This document shows positions 45,135 through 54,538 of a DNA stretch of 64,000 nucleotides, piece by piece. Where the stretch lies: NCBI GenBank assembly GCA_000404785.1, contig ASNI01000004.1:1-64000 (forward strand), written 5' to 3'. Within the stretch, counting starts at the first letter, position 1; each line of letters begins with the position of its first letter. The DNA is from Cloacimonetes bacterium SCGC AAA252-N17 (GTDB lineage Bacteria > Cloacimonadota > Cloacimonadia > JGIOTU-2). The translations under genes and the position numbers were made by a program. The notes beneath the pieces are model-generated. The model worked only from the letters and a program-made list of their open reading frames with translations. It was not told where the DNA came from and made no database searches.

Positions 45135-46352
45135 ATGAGCCTATCTTTTACCCCTGAAATGTTAGTAGGATTACCAGAATATTTAACTGGCACAAGTAGA
45201 TTCCAGAACATTAACAAAATTATTACTTATAATGCAACCTGGAGAAAAGAAGCTTACGACAACCTAAAAAAATTACTCAAGCATATGCGAGAAATAAACG
45301 CCTCTGATATAGATTTAGGCGGACCTGGCGCAAAGAGACAAATCTGGTATAGAGTCTATGGGAAAAAATCTCCACATCAGGATATGCCTTCATACACTAA
45401 TGATGAAGTTACCGCTATATTATTAAGTGTATTGTCCGATGAACAGAAAATAACACTTTTCAAAAACAAAAATGTAGACCTCTCTGTAGGAATGGTATTA
45501 GAAAAGGGGGAAGAACCCAGCCGGTTCCGTAGCGATATCTATTATGAAAGTAATGTTTTAGTAGCAAACTTCAGACGCATCAACCAAGAACTATTTACAA
45601 TACAATCTTTAAACTTTCCCGAATCAATTATCAAAAGATTAGACCTCCAATATGAAAAATCTGGTCTAATTTTAGTAACAGGAATCACAGGCTCAGGAAA
45701 AAGTTGCACATTAGACTCTATTATAGATATGAATAATCACAACAATAACTCCCATATTGTAATTATTGGAAATCCAATTGAATATATCCACCAATCAGAT
45801 AAATGTATTATTAGACATAGGGAAGTTGGTGAAGATGTATTAAATTTTAGAGAAGGAACAATACAAGCATTAAGACAGGACCCTGATATAATTGTTGTTG
45901 GAGAAATGCGAGACCCTGAAACAATTGCTACAGTTCTTGAAGCCACTGATAGCGGTCATAAGTGTTTTACTACCTTACATACAAGTTCAGCAGTTGATAG
46001 TATGCATAGAATTATTGCTGAATTTCCTCCAAACGAGCAAGATAGAATAAGGATAAGACTGGCAGATACCTTGAAAGTGATTATCTCTCAAAAATTAGTT
46101 CCAAATAAGCAAGGCAAGCTAACATTAGCAAAAGAGATTCTTTCTGTAGATGCATCTGTGTCCGCTGCAATAAGAAATAAAAATATCAACGAAATATATC
46201 AGATGATTACTGAAGGTAAAAGAAAAGGTATGATAACCCTTGAACAAGACCTATTTAATCTATGTAAAACCAATATAATAACAAAAGAAACAGCTATGAA
46301 CTTTTCAAATAACAGAAAGAGAATGGAGCAGTTGTTAACTTACTCAAAATAG
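45135..46352 (+). CDS. Pilus retraction-type ATPase (PilT family)
   Basis: 405 aa. PAS-like N-terminal part with INASDIDLGGPGAKRQIWYRV, then Walker A GITGSGKSCT, Asp box (GNPIEYIHQ), Walker B PDIIVVGEMRDPET, His box (GHKCFTTLHTSS). No zinc cysteines, which fits PilT and not PilB. A second motor beside PilB argues that the fibre is a retractile pilus and not just a secretion piston. RBS AGGAG is present. Confidence 0.9.
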   Translation: MSLSFTPEMLVGLPEYLTGTSRFQNINKIITYNATWRKEAYDNLKKLLKHMREINASDIDLGGPGAKRQIWYRVYGKKSPHQDMPSYTNDEVTAILLSVLSDEQKITLFKNKNVDLSVGMVLEKGEEPSRFRSDIYYESNVLVANFRRINQELFTIQSLNFPESIIKRLDLQYEKSGLILVTGITGSGKSCTLDSIIDMNNHNNNSHIVIIGNPIEYIHQSDKCIIRHREVGEDVLNFREGTIQALRQDPDIIVVGEMRDPETIATVLEATDSGHKCFTTLHTSSAVDSMHRIIAEFPPNEQDRIRIRLADTLKVIISQKLVPNKQGKLTLAKEILSVDASVSAAIRNKNINEIYQMITEGKRKGMITLEQDLFNLCKTNIITKETAMNFSNNRKRMEQLLTYSK

Positions 46353-46363
46353 ATTCCTAAATA

Positions 46364-48445
46364 ATGAAATTTAAAAAAGAGAAATTAGCATTTGGTATTT
46401 CCCAGGATGGATTATCAATTAAAGTTGCTCAACTTGCTTTAGAAAATGGTAAAATAAAGATACAGCGTTTAGAAGAGACTGAACTTTCATGTTCTCTATA
46501 CCCAAAAGAAATCACTGAAGAAGAAAAGAAATCCGCATTAAAAGAATCAGAGTTTACTGACTTAGAAGAGGAAGAGCTAAATATTCCGGAAATCTCAGAA
46601 TTTGATGAAAAAGAAAGTTTTGAAGAAATTGAAAAAGAAAAAGCAATATCAGGGCAAAATGACTTACAAAAATTACTTCTTAAATTTCCTATAGAAAAAG
46701 GCAAGATTGCCCTCAATGCAAACGAAGAACAAATTTCATATAAGCAATTTGATGAAATACCTACAGCAAAGATAAAAAAGAGAATCAAATCAGAATTTTT
46801 ATCCAAAGAAGAAATCCAATCCAAAGATTATGAGTTAAGTTATATATTAAATCCTGATAAAACTATTCTGGCTTTTGTGCATCGTGGTAAGTTTGAACTT
46901 CTTAATGCCTTGCAGGATATTAATCTTGTTATTTCAAAAAGGAAATTCTTTTATAGCTTTATAGATACAAATGAAATCTCACTAATGAATTTAGTCAGAA
47001 CTTGCTATGACTTTCCTCCAGAGGATTATGTGTTGATTTTGTACATTGGTATTGATTATAGAGTGGGAATTGTAATGAAAGGTGGCAGCTATGTAAAAAC
47101 CTTTCCAATTATTGTTACGCAAACTGATTTAGAGGGAATTAAGAAGGCAATTTATTCAAAAGTTATATTGGAACAGGATGTATCGGGCATTCCAATAACT
47201 CAGCATTTAGTCATGGCTGGGAAAAACATACTTGATGAAGATGTTGAATATTTTAAGAAAAATCTAAAACCTAAATCAACAGTTTGCCGTTTAGATTTAA
47301 AGAATATTGATATTTCGGAAATCAAGAGTGATGAGCAACTATCAAAAAAAATTGCAAGATTTGCAATACCAATTGCACTTGCATGGAAGACATTAGAACC
47401 AAAAAATAAAGATTTTTTCCCAAGCAATCTTCTTCTATCAAAGATAATTGAAAGGCAAAAGCATTTTAAAATTTCCTGGCACGGATTGCTTGTATTAGCA
47501 GCTATTTTCTATTTTTCACTAACTGGCACTATTAAACATCAGGATCTCAGCCAGAAAATCATTGAAGCTAGAACACAGAACTATAATATAGAGGTAGAAC
47601 TTCGGAAAAACAGAAATATACTTGCAAAACTAAATGAAGTCAAAAATCAAATATCTACTTTGCAACAGAATGAAGGAAAAACCGAGAGGATAATTGGCAA
47701 CAAAAATCAATGGTATTATATATTAAATACGCTTTCAAACTTTCTATTAGAAAATAAAATAAGCTGGATAACAAGCTTGAATAGTAGAGAAGATAATTTT
47801 CAAATCTCAGGCTATACAACTCAAAGGAGAAATATTATTGGCTTTTCAGAACTATTCCCTAATGGCAGAATTATTGAAGTTACAAGTTATTTAATACAGG
47901 AATTTCCCATCTGGAAATTTGTTATGGTCTTTTCGTATCCAAATCCTGAAGATACTAAAAAAGAAGAAGAAAATTTATCTAAAATTTACATAGCTGAAGT
48001 AACGGAAAAACCATCAGAACCAGAACCTGTAACCAAAGAACCAATTAAACCTGAGATTTATAAAGAAGATTCTAAAAAAGATAAATTAAAAATTTATAAC
48101 TCTATTACAAAATTATATTTTGCAAGTAATTTAAAAGAAGCATACGAAAGGTTTAAAGAATTTGTTTTAGAATACCCTGAGTATAAATATTCTTATAATG
48201 CTAACTATCTTATGGGGGAATGCTTGTATCTAATGGGTAAAATATCAGAAGCAAAAGCAATTTTTGAAAGAACTCTTACACTTGGAGGAACAAAAACTCC
48301 TGATGCACTTATGATGCTGGGAAACTCATATAAAAAAGAAAATAATATAGAAAAAGCAAATCATTACTGGAACCAGCTAATAAAGAATTTTCCCAATAAT
48401 AGATTAGCTAAAATCGCAAAAAACAAAATCATAGAGAATATGTAA
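46364..48445 (+). CDS. PilM/PilN-like fusion with C-terminal TPR
   Basis: 693 aa. Residues 1-350 are cytoplasmic with an actin-like (PilM) outline: KLAFGISQDGLSIKVAQL at the start and VLILYIGIDYRVGIVMKGG near 225. One membrane helix (about 370-390) is followed by a coiled coil and a small domain like PilN (WYYILNTLSNFLLENKISWITSL). Residues from about 575 on are TPR repeats (YNANYLMGECLYLMGKISEAKAIF). In usual systems PilM and PilN are separate proteins that bind each other, so a fusion is plausible. The TPR addition is unusual. The assignment is by architecture. Confidence 0.65.
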   Translation: MKFKKEKLAFGISQDGLSIKVAQLALENGKIKIQRLEETELSCSLYPKEITEEEKKSALKESEFTDLEEEELNIPEISEFDEKESFEEIEKEKAISGQNDLQKLLLKFPIEKGKIALNANEEQISYKQFDEIPTAKIKKRIKSEFLSKEEIQSKDYELSYILNPDKTILAFVHRGKFELLNALQDINLVISKRKFFYSFIDTNEISLMNLVRTCYDFPPEDYVLILYIGIDYRVGIVMKGGSYVKTFPIIVTQTDLEGIKKAIYSKVILEQDVSGIPITQHLVMAGKNILDEDVEYFKKNLKPKSTVCRLDLKNIDISEIKSDEQLSKKIARFAIPIALAWKTLEPKNKDFFPSNLLLSKIIERQKHFKISWHGLLVLAAIFYFSLTGTIKHQDLSQKIIEARTQNYNIEVELRKNRNILAKLNEVKNQISTLQQNEGKTERIIGNKNQWYYILNTLSNFLLENKISWITSLNSREDNFQISGYTTQRRNIIGFSELFPNGRIIEVTSYLIQEFPIWKFVMVFSYPNPEDTKKEEENLSKIYIAEVTEKPSEPEPVTKEPIKPEIYKEDSKKDKLKIYNSITKLYFASNLKEAYERFKEFVLEYPEYKYSYNANYLMGECLYLMGKISEAKAIFERTLTLGGTKTPDALMMLGNSYKKENNIEKANHYWNQLIKNFPNNRLAKIAKNKIIENM

Positions 48446-48447
48446 TT

Positions 48448-49320
48448 ATGCCATATGTAATTAGAAATACAATCGTTTTAGCAGTTTTACTGTTAATTGT
48501 TTTATTTGTAAGTATTATCGGAAATGCAAATTCGGTAAGAAAATTTGAAGAGGCAAAGAAATCATACAATGAGAAAGTAAAAATGTTAGAAACCCTCAAG
48601 AGAACCGATCCTGATATAAAAGATGAAGCTCGAATTATAAAAGAGCTTGAGAATATGCAAAAAAAAGCACTTGAAAGCAATAAAGTTATACTGAAAGATG
48701 ATAATCCGACTCTTTCATATCAATATTTGATTGGTATTTGTGATAATTTTTGCCCTGATGTTAATTTTAACTTCCGAACTGCAGGTTCAGGCCAAATGGA
48801 AGACATTTCTTTCAATACATATAACATCTCTGGAGATGCTAATATAGAATCTCTTCATTTTTTTATTTATCAAATTGAATATCAGCCCCCACTTTATACA
48901 GTTGAATCTATCAAGCTTTCTGAACAATCGGTAGCTATGGCTGATACAGTAAATTTTATGCTTGTTTTACGAGCATATTTTAATGACAATGGAACTAAAT
49001 TAAAAGATATACCAATGAGAAGTTTTAGATTTACAAATCTAACATATAACCCATTTTATTCCAGAATTCACGAGCCTATATTAAATATGGAAGAGGAAAA
49101 ATATCTTAATGTGTATACAGCATCAATGATAGGTTTAACTCCGAATAGAGTATTTTTGCGCGATGAAAATGGAAAAATTAATACTCTCACTCCGGGATAC
49201 AAAGTTGCTTATGGCTATCTGGATCATATCAACTGGAATAAACAAGCTGCTGTATTTAAGATAAATCGTATCGGAATCTCAGAGAAAAAAATTATATATA
49301 TCGAGGGTGATACACAATGA
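48448..49320 (+). CDS. PilO/PilP-like alignment protein
   Basis: 290 aa. One N-terminal membrane helix (IVLAVLLLIVLFVSIIG), a coiled coil (NSVRKFEEAKKSYNEKVKM), a ferredoxin-like middle part and a C-terminal beta part (NRVFLRDENGKINTLTPGY ... AAVFKINRIGISEKKIIYIEG) that resembles the PilP domain that touches the secretin. So it may be PilO and PilP in one chain. The start overlaps no gene; its stop overlaps the secretin ATG. Confidence 0.6.
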   Translation: MPYVIRNTIVLAVLLLIVLFVSIIGNANSVRKFEEAKKSYNEKVKMLETLKRTDPDIKDEARIIKELENMQKKALESNKVILKDDNPTLSYQYLIGICDNFCPDVNFNFRTAGSGQMEDISFNTYNISGDANIESLHFFIYQIEYQPPLYTVESIKLSEQSVAMADTVNFMLVLRAYFNDNGTKLKDIPMRSFRFTNLTYNPFYSRIHEPILNMEEEKYLNVYTASMIGLTPNRVFLRDENGKINTLTPGYKVAYGYLDHINWNKQAAVFKINRIGISEKKIIYIEGDTQ

Positions 49321-50528
49321 AAAAATTATTGCTTTTTTTTATTTTAATATTTTTGTCTAGCACGCTTTTCTGTCAATGGAAAGAAGAAAAAATCATTTCG
49401 CCAGAAGAGTTAATTACAATCTCCCGGGATACAAATTTTCCTGATGCAATTATAGCACTTGAAACAATGTCTCAAAGATTTGAAGGACGTAAAATAGTTA
49501 ATATGAGCAGTTTTACCGCACCTATTGGAATTCCAATTAAACAGCTATATTGGAAAGATGCTTTAGAGCTTATTATAAACTTTAATAATCTCATTCTTGA
49601 AGAACTGCCAGGAATTTATCTAATAAGAGATCGGGTTATAGAAGAAAAACCACCAGAAGAAGTAATGCTAGAAGAGAAGGAAATTACTCCTGATACTGAG
49701 CAGATACGAATCAGTTCAATATTTTTTATTGCTGATAAGTCAGTATTAAACAGTATTGGCATAGATTGGTCAACACTTTACAACGGCAAAGTTGTAGCAG
49801 CAATAAATTTTTCAGGTGGGAGCCAAGTAATAAGTGATATATTTAATGCAAGTGGAACAACAACATTGGAATCAGGTGACATTACAATTGATGTAAATAC
49901 ACTCTTACGAATAATAGAAGCCAACCAAAAAGGAACCATTATCGCCCGACCAAGTATAGTTGTTATATCAGGCAGAAAAGGATACATACAAGTCGGTAAA
50001 GATTTCTCTGTAAAAACCAGAGATGAAGCAGGTAATATTACAGATAAATTTTTTACAACTGGGGTGATTTTAGAGGCAACCCCCACAATCGTTAAGGATA
50101 GTCTTAAGACAGCTATACATCTGGTTGCCAAAGTAGAGAGGAGTTCTGCTGTGCCAGGAGAAATTAGCACCATTATAAATATGAGTCAATCCACAACTGA
50201 AGTGCTTTTATTTAATGGAGAGGAAACGGTTATTGGCGGACTTTATAGTACAGAAGACACTAAAGTGAGAACCGGAGTACCGCTTTTAAAAGACCTTCCC
50301 TGGTGGGTTTTTGGTCTTCGCTATCTTTTTGGATATAATAAACACGATAGAGCAGAGAAAGAAATGATAATAATCTTAAAAGCAGAAATTCTTGAACCTA
50401 TTGAACAGAGGATGGAAGAAGATATTTCTACCAAAGAAAAAATCCAGAAGATGCGAGATGCAAAAGCATATATTGATACACTTTTTAACGAAAATAAAAG
50501 GGATAAAAATGATAAAAACAAGGAATAA
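49317..50528 (+). CDS. Short secretin (PilQ/GspD family)
   Basis: 403 aa. Signal peptide (LLLFFILIFLSSTLFC), one small N-terminal domain, then the secretin core: IRISSIFFIADKSVLNSIGIDW, LRIIEANQKGTIIARPSIVV, and the signature VLLFNGEETVIGGLYS plus GVPLLKDLPWWVFGLRYLFG. It should form the outer-membrane pore. Most PilQ proteins are 600-900 aa with several N domains or AMIN domains; here only one N-type domain is left. Confidence 0.88.
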   Translation: MKKLLLFFILIFLSSTLFCQWKEEKIISPEELITISRDTNFPDAIIALETMSQRFEGRKIVNMSSFTAPIGIPIKQLYWKDALELIINFNNLILEELPGIYLIRDRVIEEKPPEEVMLEEKEITPDTEQIRISSIFFIADKSVLNSIGIDWSTLYNGKVVAAINFSGGSQVISDIFNASGTTTLESGDITIDVNTLLRIIEANQKGTIIARPSIVVISGRKGYIQVGKDFSVKTRDEAGNITDKFFTTGVILEATPTIVKDSLKTAIHLVAKVERSSAVPGEISTIINMSQSTTEVLLFNGEETVIGGLYSTEDTKVRTGVPLLKDLPWWVFGLRYLFGYNKHDRAEKEMIIILKAEILEPIEQRMEEDISTKEKIQKMRDAKAYIDTLFNENKRDKNDKNKE

Positions 50529-52335
50529 AAACCCTATTAAGTTTTTCTGCTTTGCTATACTTGGTATTATATCTTTTTATTTGATAAGTTGTGGCGTAAA
50601 GCTAACTTCTCCAGGTAGCCATGATGCTCCTACAGATTTGGAGATAAAAAAAATAGAGGAAGGTAGAGTTGAACTAAGCTGGAAATATTCTATTTCTACT
50701 GATGATACTCTACAATTTGTTATAGCAAAAAGAATTGGTAAAGGCACCTGGATCGAGACGTATTCAATTGTAGTTGAATCCCCTTTTAACTTCGTTGATA
50801 ATATCCTTACAAATGATAGCCTTGCATATGCCTATAAGGTTAAAGTCCATAATATAGAGACTGATATAACTTCGCAATTCTCTGAAGTTGTTGCCTATCT
50901 CTCTCCACAAACTGCCCCAACGGATCTGAATATTGTGCAAACTTCCCAGGAGAAATTGAAAGTAAGCTGGGAGGACCATTGCGTAGGCGAAGAAGGCTAT
51001 TATATTGATAAAAAGATAGATAATGGAAGTTGGACTGATAAGTATAAAATTCTCACTGCCAATACAACCTCTTTGAGTGACTCTACCAATCTTTTTGAAA
51101 CAGTTTATTATCGTGTTTGGGTGTTTGTTGGGGAATCAAAAAAAGGTGGGGTTGAGAATTCTATAGTTACCACTTTGCCAGCTCCCAGCAATTTAATCTT
51201 GCAAAAACCAGATCCATGTAAAATCAGCCTTTCTTGGAACGACAATAGCGATGGGGAAGAAGGATTTTATATTGATAAAAAAATTGGTGAATTAGATTGG
51301 ATTACGGAGTATGATTCTGTAGCAACTAATACTAATTCTTTTATAGATGATATTACGCAACCTTGTGGAACTTTTTACTATCGCGTTAGAGCCTATGCCT
51401 ATGACTCTACTTATTGTAACACATTTTACTCTGGATATAGTAATGAAGTCCATATAAATATTAGATTAGAAGAGATTGGTTCTGTGAATACCTCAGGAGA
51501 TGCCACAGAAGTATTTGTCGCAAACTGGAAAGCCTTTGTGGCTGATCAATATAATGGACTTGTGCTTATCGATTGTTCAAATCCAAGTGCACCTAATGAA
51601 ATCAGCAGTATAAGCTTTAATGATAGAACACTATCAGTTTTTGTTGACAATAATTTTGCTTATATAACTAATCACAATGGTGGGTTAAATATAGTCGATG
51701 TCAACTCGCTTGTAAAAATAGACAGTTGTGCAACTGCTGGGGTTCCAAATGATGTATTTGTTTCTGGTGATTTTGCCTATATTGCAATTGGTGAAGATGG
51801 AGTTTCAATATTAACTGAAACTGAACCTCTAAGTTTTATGGGAAATTGCGGGACTGGTGGAGATGCAAGAAAAGTCTTTGCTTATGAAGACCCCTCTCCT
51901 TTTGTTTTTGTAGCTAATGGTCTTGACGGCGGTATTGCTATATTAGATGTTTCCGAGCCATCAAATCCCTTATTTGTATCTGACCTTCCAATTGCTGGGC
52001 TTGCCCAAGATGTTTATGCACTTGGTAATTATGCCTATCTAGCAAATGGTGAGAAAGGATTAGAAATTATTGATATTTCTGATGCAAATTCTCCATTGCC
52101 TGTTGCCAATTGCCCAACAGATGGTTTTGCCTATAGTGTCTATGCCCGAGATAATTATGTCTATTTAGCAGACAAAGAGGAGGGACTGTTCGTAATTGAT
52201 GTTTCAGATCCTTTGGCTCCTTACATCTTAGGAACATTTGAGATGTCGACCGAGCCAGTTTCAATTTATCTATATGGCAGTTACGCTTTTCTTGCTGATA
52301 ATGAAGGACTAAAAATTGTTCAGGTTGCTCCATAA
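50509..52335 (+). CDS. Lipoprotein with Fn3 domains and an LVIVD-type beta-propeller
   Basis: 608 aa. Lipobox LISC (Cys28), three fibronectin type III-like domains (about 35-300), then about seven LVIVD-type repeats (AFVADQYNGLVLIDCSNPSAP and similar), enough for a seven-bladed propeller. Fn3 domains 2 and 3 share GEEGYYIDKKI / GEEGFYIDKKI. It overlaps the secretin end by 20 bases, and AAGGGA lies before its ATG. It may be a surface adhesin or partner of the pilus; no ligand is visible. Confidence 0.8.
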   Translation: MIKTRNKNPIKFFCFAILGIISFYLISCGVKLTSPGSHDAPTDLEIKKIEEGRVELSWKYSISTDDTLQFVIAKRIGKGTWIETYSIVVESPFNFVDNILTNDSLAYAYKVKVHNIETDITSQFSEVVAYLSPQTAPTDLNIVQTSQEKLKVSWEDHCVGEEGYYIDKKIDNGSWTDKYKILTANTTSLSDSTNLFETVYYRVWVFVGESKKGGVENSIVTTLPAPSNLILQKPDPCKISLSWNDNSDGEEGFYIDKKIGELDWITEYDSVATNTNSFIDDITQPCGTFYYRVRAYAYDSTYCNTFYSGYSNEVHINIRLEEIGSVNTSGDATEVFVANWKAFVADQYNGLVLIDCSNPSAPNEISSISFNDRTLSVFVDNNFAYITNHNGGLNIVDVNSLVKIDSCATAGVPNDVFVSGDFAYIAIGEDGVSILTETEPLSFMGNCGTGGDARKVFAYEDPSPFVFVANGLDGGIAILDVSEPSNPLFVSDLPIAGLAQDVYALGNYAYLANGEKGLEIIDISDANSPLPVANCPTDGFAYSVYARDNYVYLADKEEGLFVIDVSDPLAPYILGTFEMSTEPVSIYLYGSYAFLADNEGLKIVQVAP

Positions 52336-52393
52336 TTAAAATAAGTAATATAAATGAAATTTGCATTAAAGCAAAAAAAATAAGGAGAAAAAA

Positions 52394-52901
52394 ATGAGAA
52401 AATTAATTAAGATTAATGAGGATAAGATGAAAAAAATACTCATTATCCTATGTGGTTTGTTACTTTTAACCACAATTGCAATTGCTGATACTCATGTGGA
52501 TCCTGGAACTGTAAGTGGCATATGGACTCTTGCCAATAGTCCATATATTATTGATGGTGAAATCCTGATTATAGATGTTGATACATTGAGAATTGAACCT
52601 GGTGTAGAAGTCCAATTTTCCGGGCATTATAAGTTTAGTGTTTTCGGCATATCCCAATCCATTTGATAGAATTATTACTTTCGACTTCACAGCTATACAT
52701 GAAAAAGTTGAGAATCTGTCAATTTATAATATTAAAGGGCGTTTGGTTAAAAAATTCACCAATAATGACTTCAACAACTCAACTATTTTGAATTGGACAG
52801 GATTCGATTCAAATGGAAAATCAATCTCACCTGGAATCTATTTATACAAAATTAATACATCTCGCTTCACCACACTTGGAAAGATCGCTTTTGTTCAGTA
52901 G
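52394..52901 (+). pseudogene. Remnant of a secreted beta-helix protein with sorting domain
   Basis: 52394-52666 codes for a signal peptide and about 50 residues of a mature start (SGIWTLANSPYIIDGEIL, EPGVEVQFSGHYKF) seen in large beta-helix surface proteins. It then runs, one frame off, into a complete C-terminal sorting domain (FSAYPNPFDRIITFDF ... GIYLYKI, to 52901). The large middle is gone and the junction is out of frame near 52640. It is a decayed gene after an internal deletion. AAGGAG precedes the ATG at 52394. Confidence 0.75.
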
Positions 52902-52955
52902 GAACAGGTTTTGTTATACTAAGCATAAATAATATTTTTTGATCAAAGGACATAC

Positions 52956-54533
52956 GTGAACAATTCAGATAAAATGAGCCTTCTTGGTAAAGAAGAAGAG
53001 TATCTCCAGCTTAAAAAAGCAGTAGAAACAATGAAATTAGGTGTTACAATATCAAATACAAAGGGTGAAATACTATACACTAATCCTGCAGATGCGCATA
53101 TGCATGGCTGGGAGCCAGATGAACTGATTGCCAAAGATGTCCGCATTTTTGCAACAATGAAAAAGTTACAGCCGTGGAAAATGGACCAGGTAATGGAATG
53201 GAAAGGAATGACTCGGGAAAGTACGAATATTACTAAAACAGGTGTCCCTTTTCCGGTTCGCCTAATTTCTGATGTTGTTAGAAATGCAGAAGGTATTCCA
53301 ACTTCTGTTGTAACTCTTTGTGAAAATATTACTGAATCTAAAAAGCTTGAGCAGGAACTGAAAGAAAGTGAGGAAAAACTTCGCCAGACCCAGAAAATGG
53401 AAACTATCGGTCGACTTGCCGGGGGAGTTGCTCATGATTTTAACAATCTTCTTACCGCAATCAATGGACGCTGCGATCTTCTCCTTCGTAAGCTTAATGA
53501 ATCTGATGCAATGTATAATGAACTTAAAGAGATACGCAAGGCGGGTGGCAGAGCTGCTTCATTGACGAGCCAACTCCTTACCTTTAGCAGGCAGCAAATA
53601 ATCAAACCAAGAACCCTCAATCTGAATAAAGTAATTGAAGAAGTTCAAGATATGCTTCAAAGATTGATTGGAGAGGACATAATTTTAAGTACTGAATTCG
53701 AAGAAAATATGTTTATAAAAGCAGATGGCAATCAGATTGATCAAATTCTAATGAATCTTGCAGTAAATGCGAGAGATGCCATGCTAAGCGGCGGGAAGCT
53801 CACTATCAAAACTTACTCTTCTGAAATTCGTGAAATTGATGTTGCAGGACAGATCGAAGCACTTAGTCCAGGGAATTATGCTGTCATTGATGTGACAGAT
53901 ACAGGTTCCGGTATGAGCAAGGATACTATTTCTCGAATATTTGAGCCCTTTTTTACTACAAAGAAAGTTGGCAAGGGTACTGGACTTGGACTTGCAACTG
54001 TTTATGGGATCATAAAGCAAAGTAATGGTGGAATTGAGGTTGATAGTCAACTTGGCGAGGGAACTACATTTAAAATATATTTACCACAGATCGAACCTGA
54101 AGAAGATCTTCATCTCGAAACAGAAAAGCCTATAAGTAAATCAGTTTCAGAAACTACCAGCGAAAAGCAGCAAACAGTTCTTCTTGTAGAGGACCAGGAT
54201 ATAGTGCGGGATCTTGTCACAGAAATTCTCGAGGATGAAGGTTTAAATGTTATCACTGCTTATAATGGCATAAACGCGTTTGAAGTCACAAAAAATTACA
54301 CTGAACCAATTGACCTTATGCTTACAGATGTTATTATGCCGGAAATGAATGGAAGAGAATTAGCCGAAAAGATGAAAGCTGAAAAGCCCGAGCTTAAAAT
54401 TCTCTTTATGTCCGGCTACACCGGCGAAGAGATGCGCAATCGTGGTGTTCTCGAACCTGGAACTAATTTTATTCAAAAGCCCTTCACGCCTGATGCTTTA
54501 GTAGAGAAAGTACGGGAAGTTCTTAACAGCTAA
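52956..54533 (+). CDS. Hybrid histidine kinase (PAS, kinase, receiver)
   Basis: 525 aa, soluble. PAS domain (about 15-130, with GVTISNTKGEILYTNPADAHMHGW), H-box AGGVAHDFNNLLTAINGR, ATPase (NLAVNARDAML, VTDTGSGM, FEPFFTTK, GTGLGLATVYG) and a C-terminal receiver (VEDQD, phospho-Asp in LMLTDVIMP, KPF). A GTG start with AAAGGA five bases upstream. No DNA-binding output, so it must pass the signal to something else. Confidence 0.9.
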   Translation: MNNSDKMSLLGKEEEYLQLKKAVETMKLGVTISNTKGEILYTNPADAHMHGWEPDELIAKDVRIFATMKKLQPWKMDQVMEWKGMTRESTNITKTGVPFPVRLISDVVRNAEGIPTSVVTLCENITESKKLEQELKESEEKLRQTQKMETIGRLAGGVAHDFNNLLTAINGRCDLLLRKLNESDAMYNELKEIRKAGGRAASLTSQLLTFSRQQIIKPRTLNLNKVIEEVQDMLQRLIGEDIILSTEFEENMFIKADGNQIDQILMNLAVNARDAMLSGGKLTIKTYSSEIREIDVAGQIEALSPGNYAVIDVTDTGSGMSKDTISRIFEPFFTTKKVGKGTGLGLATVYGIIKQSNGGIEVDSQLGEGTTFKIYLPQIEPEEDLHLETEKPISKSVSETTSEKQQTVLLVEDQDIVRDLVTEILEDEGLNVITAYNGINAFEVTKNYTEPIDLMLTDVIMPEMNGRELAEKMKAEKPELKILFMSGYTGEEMRNRGVLEPGTNFIQKPFTPDALVEKVREVLNS

Positions 54534-54538
54534 TTCGG

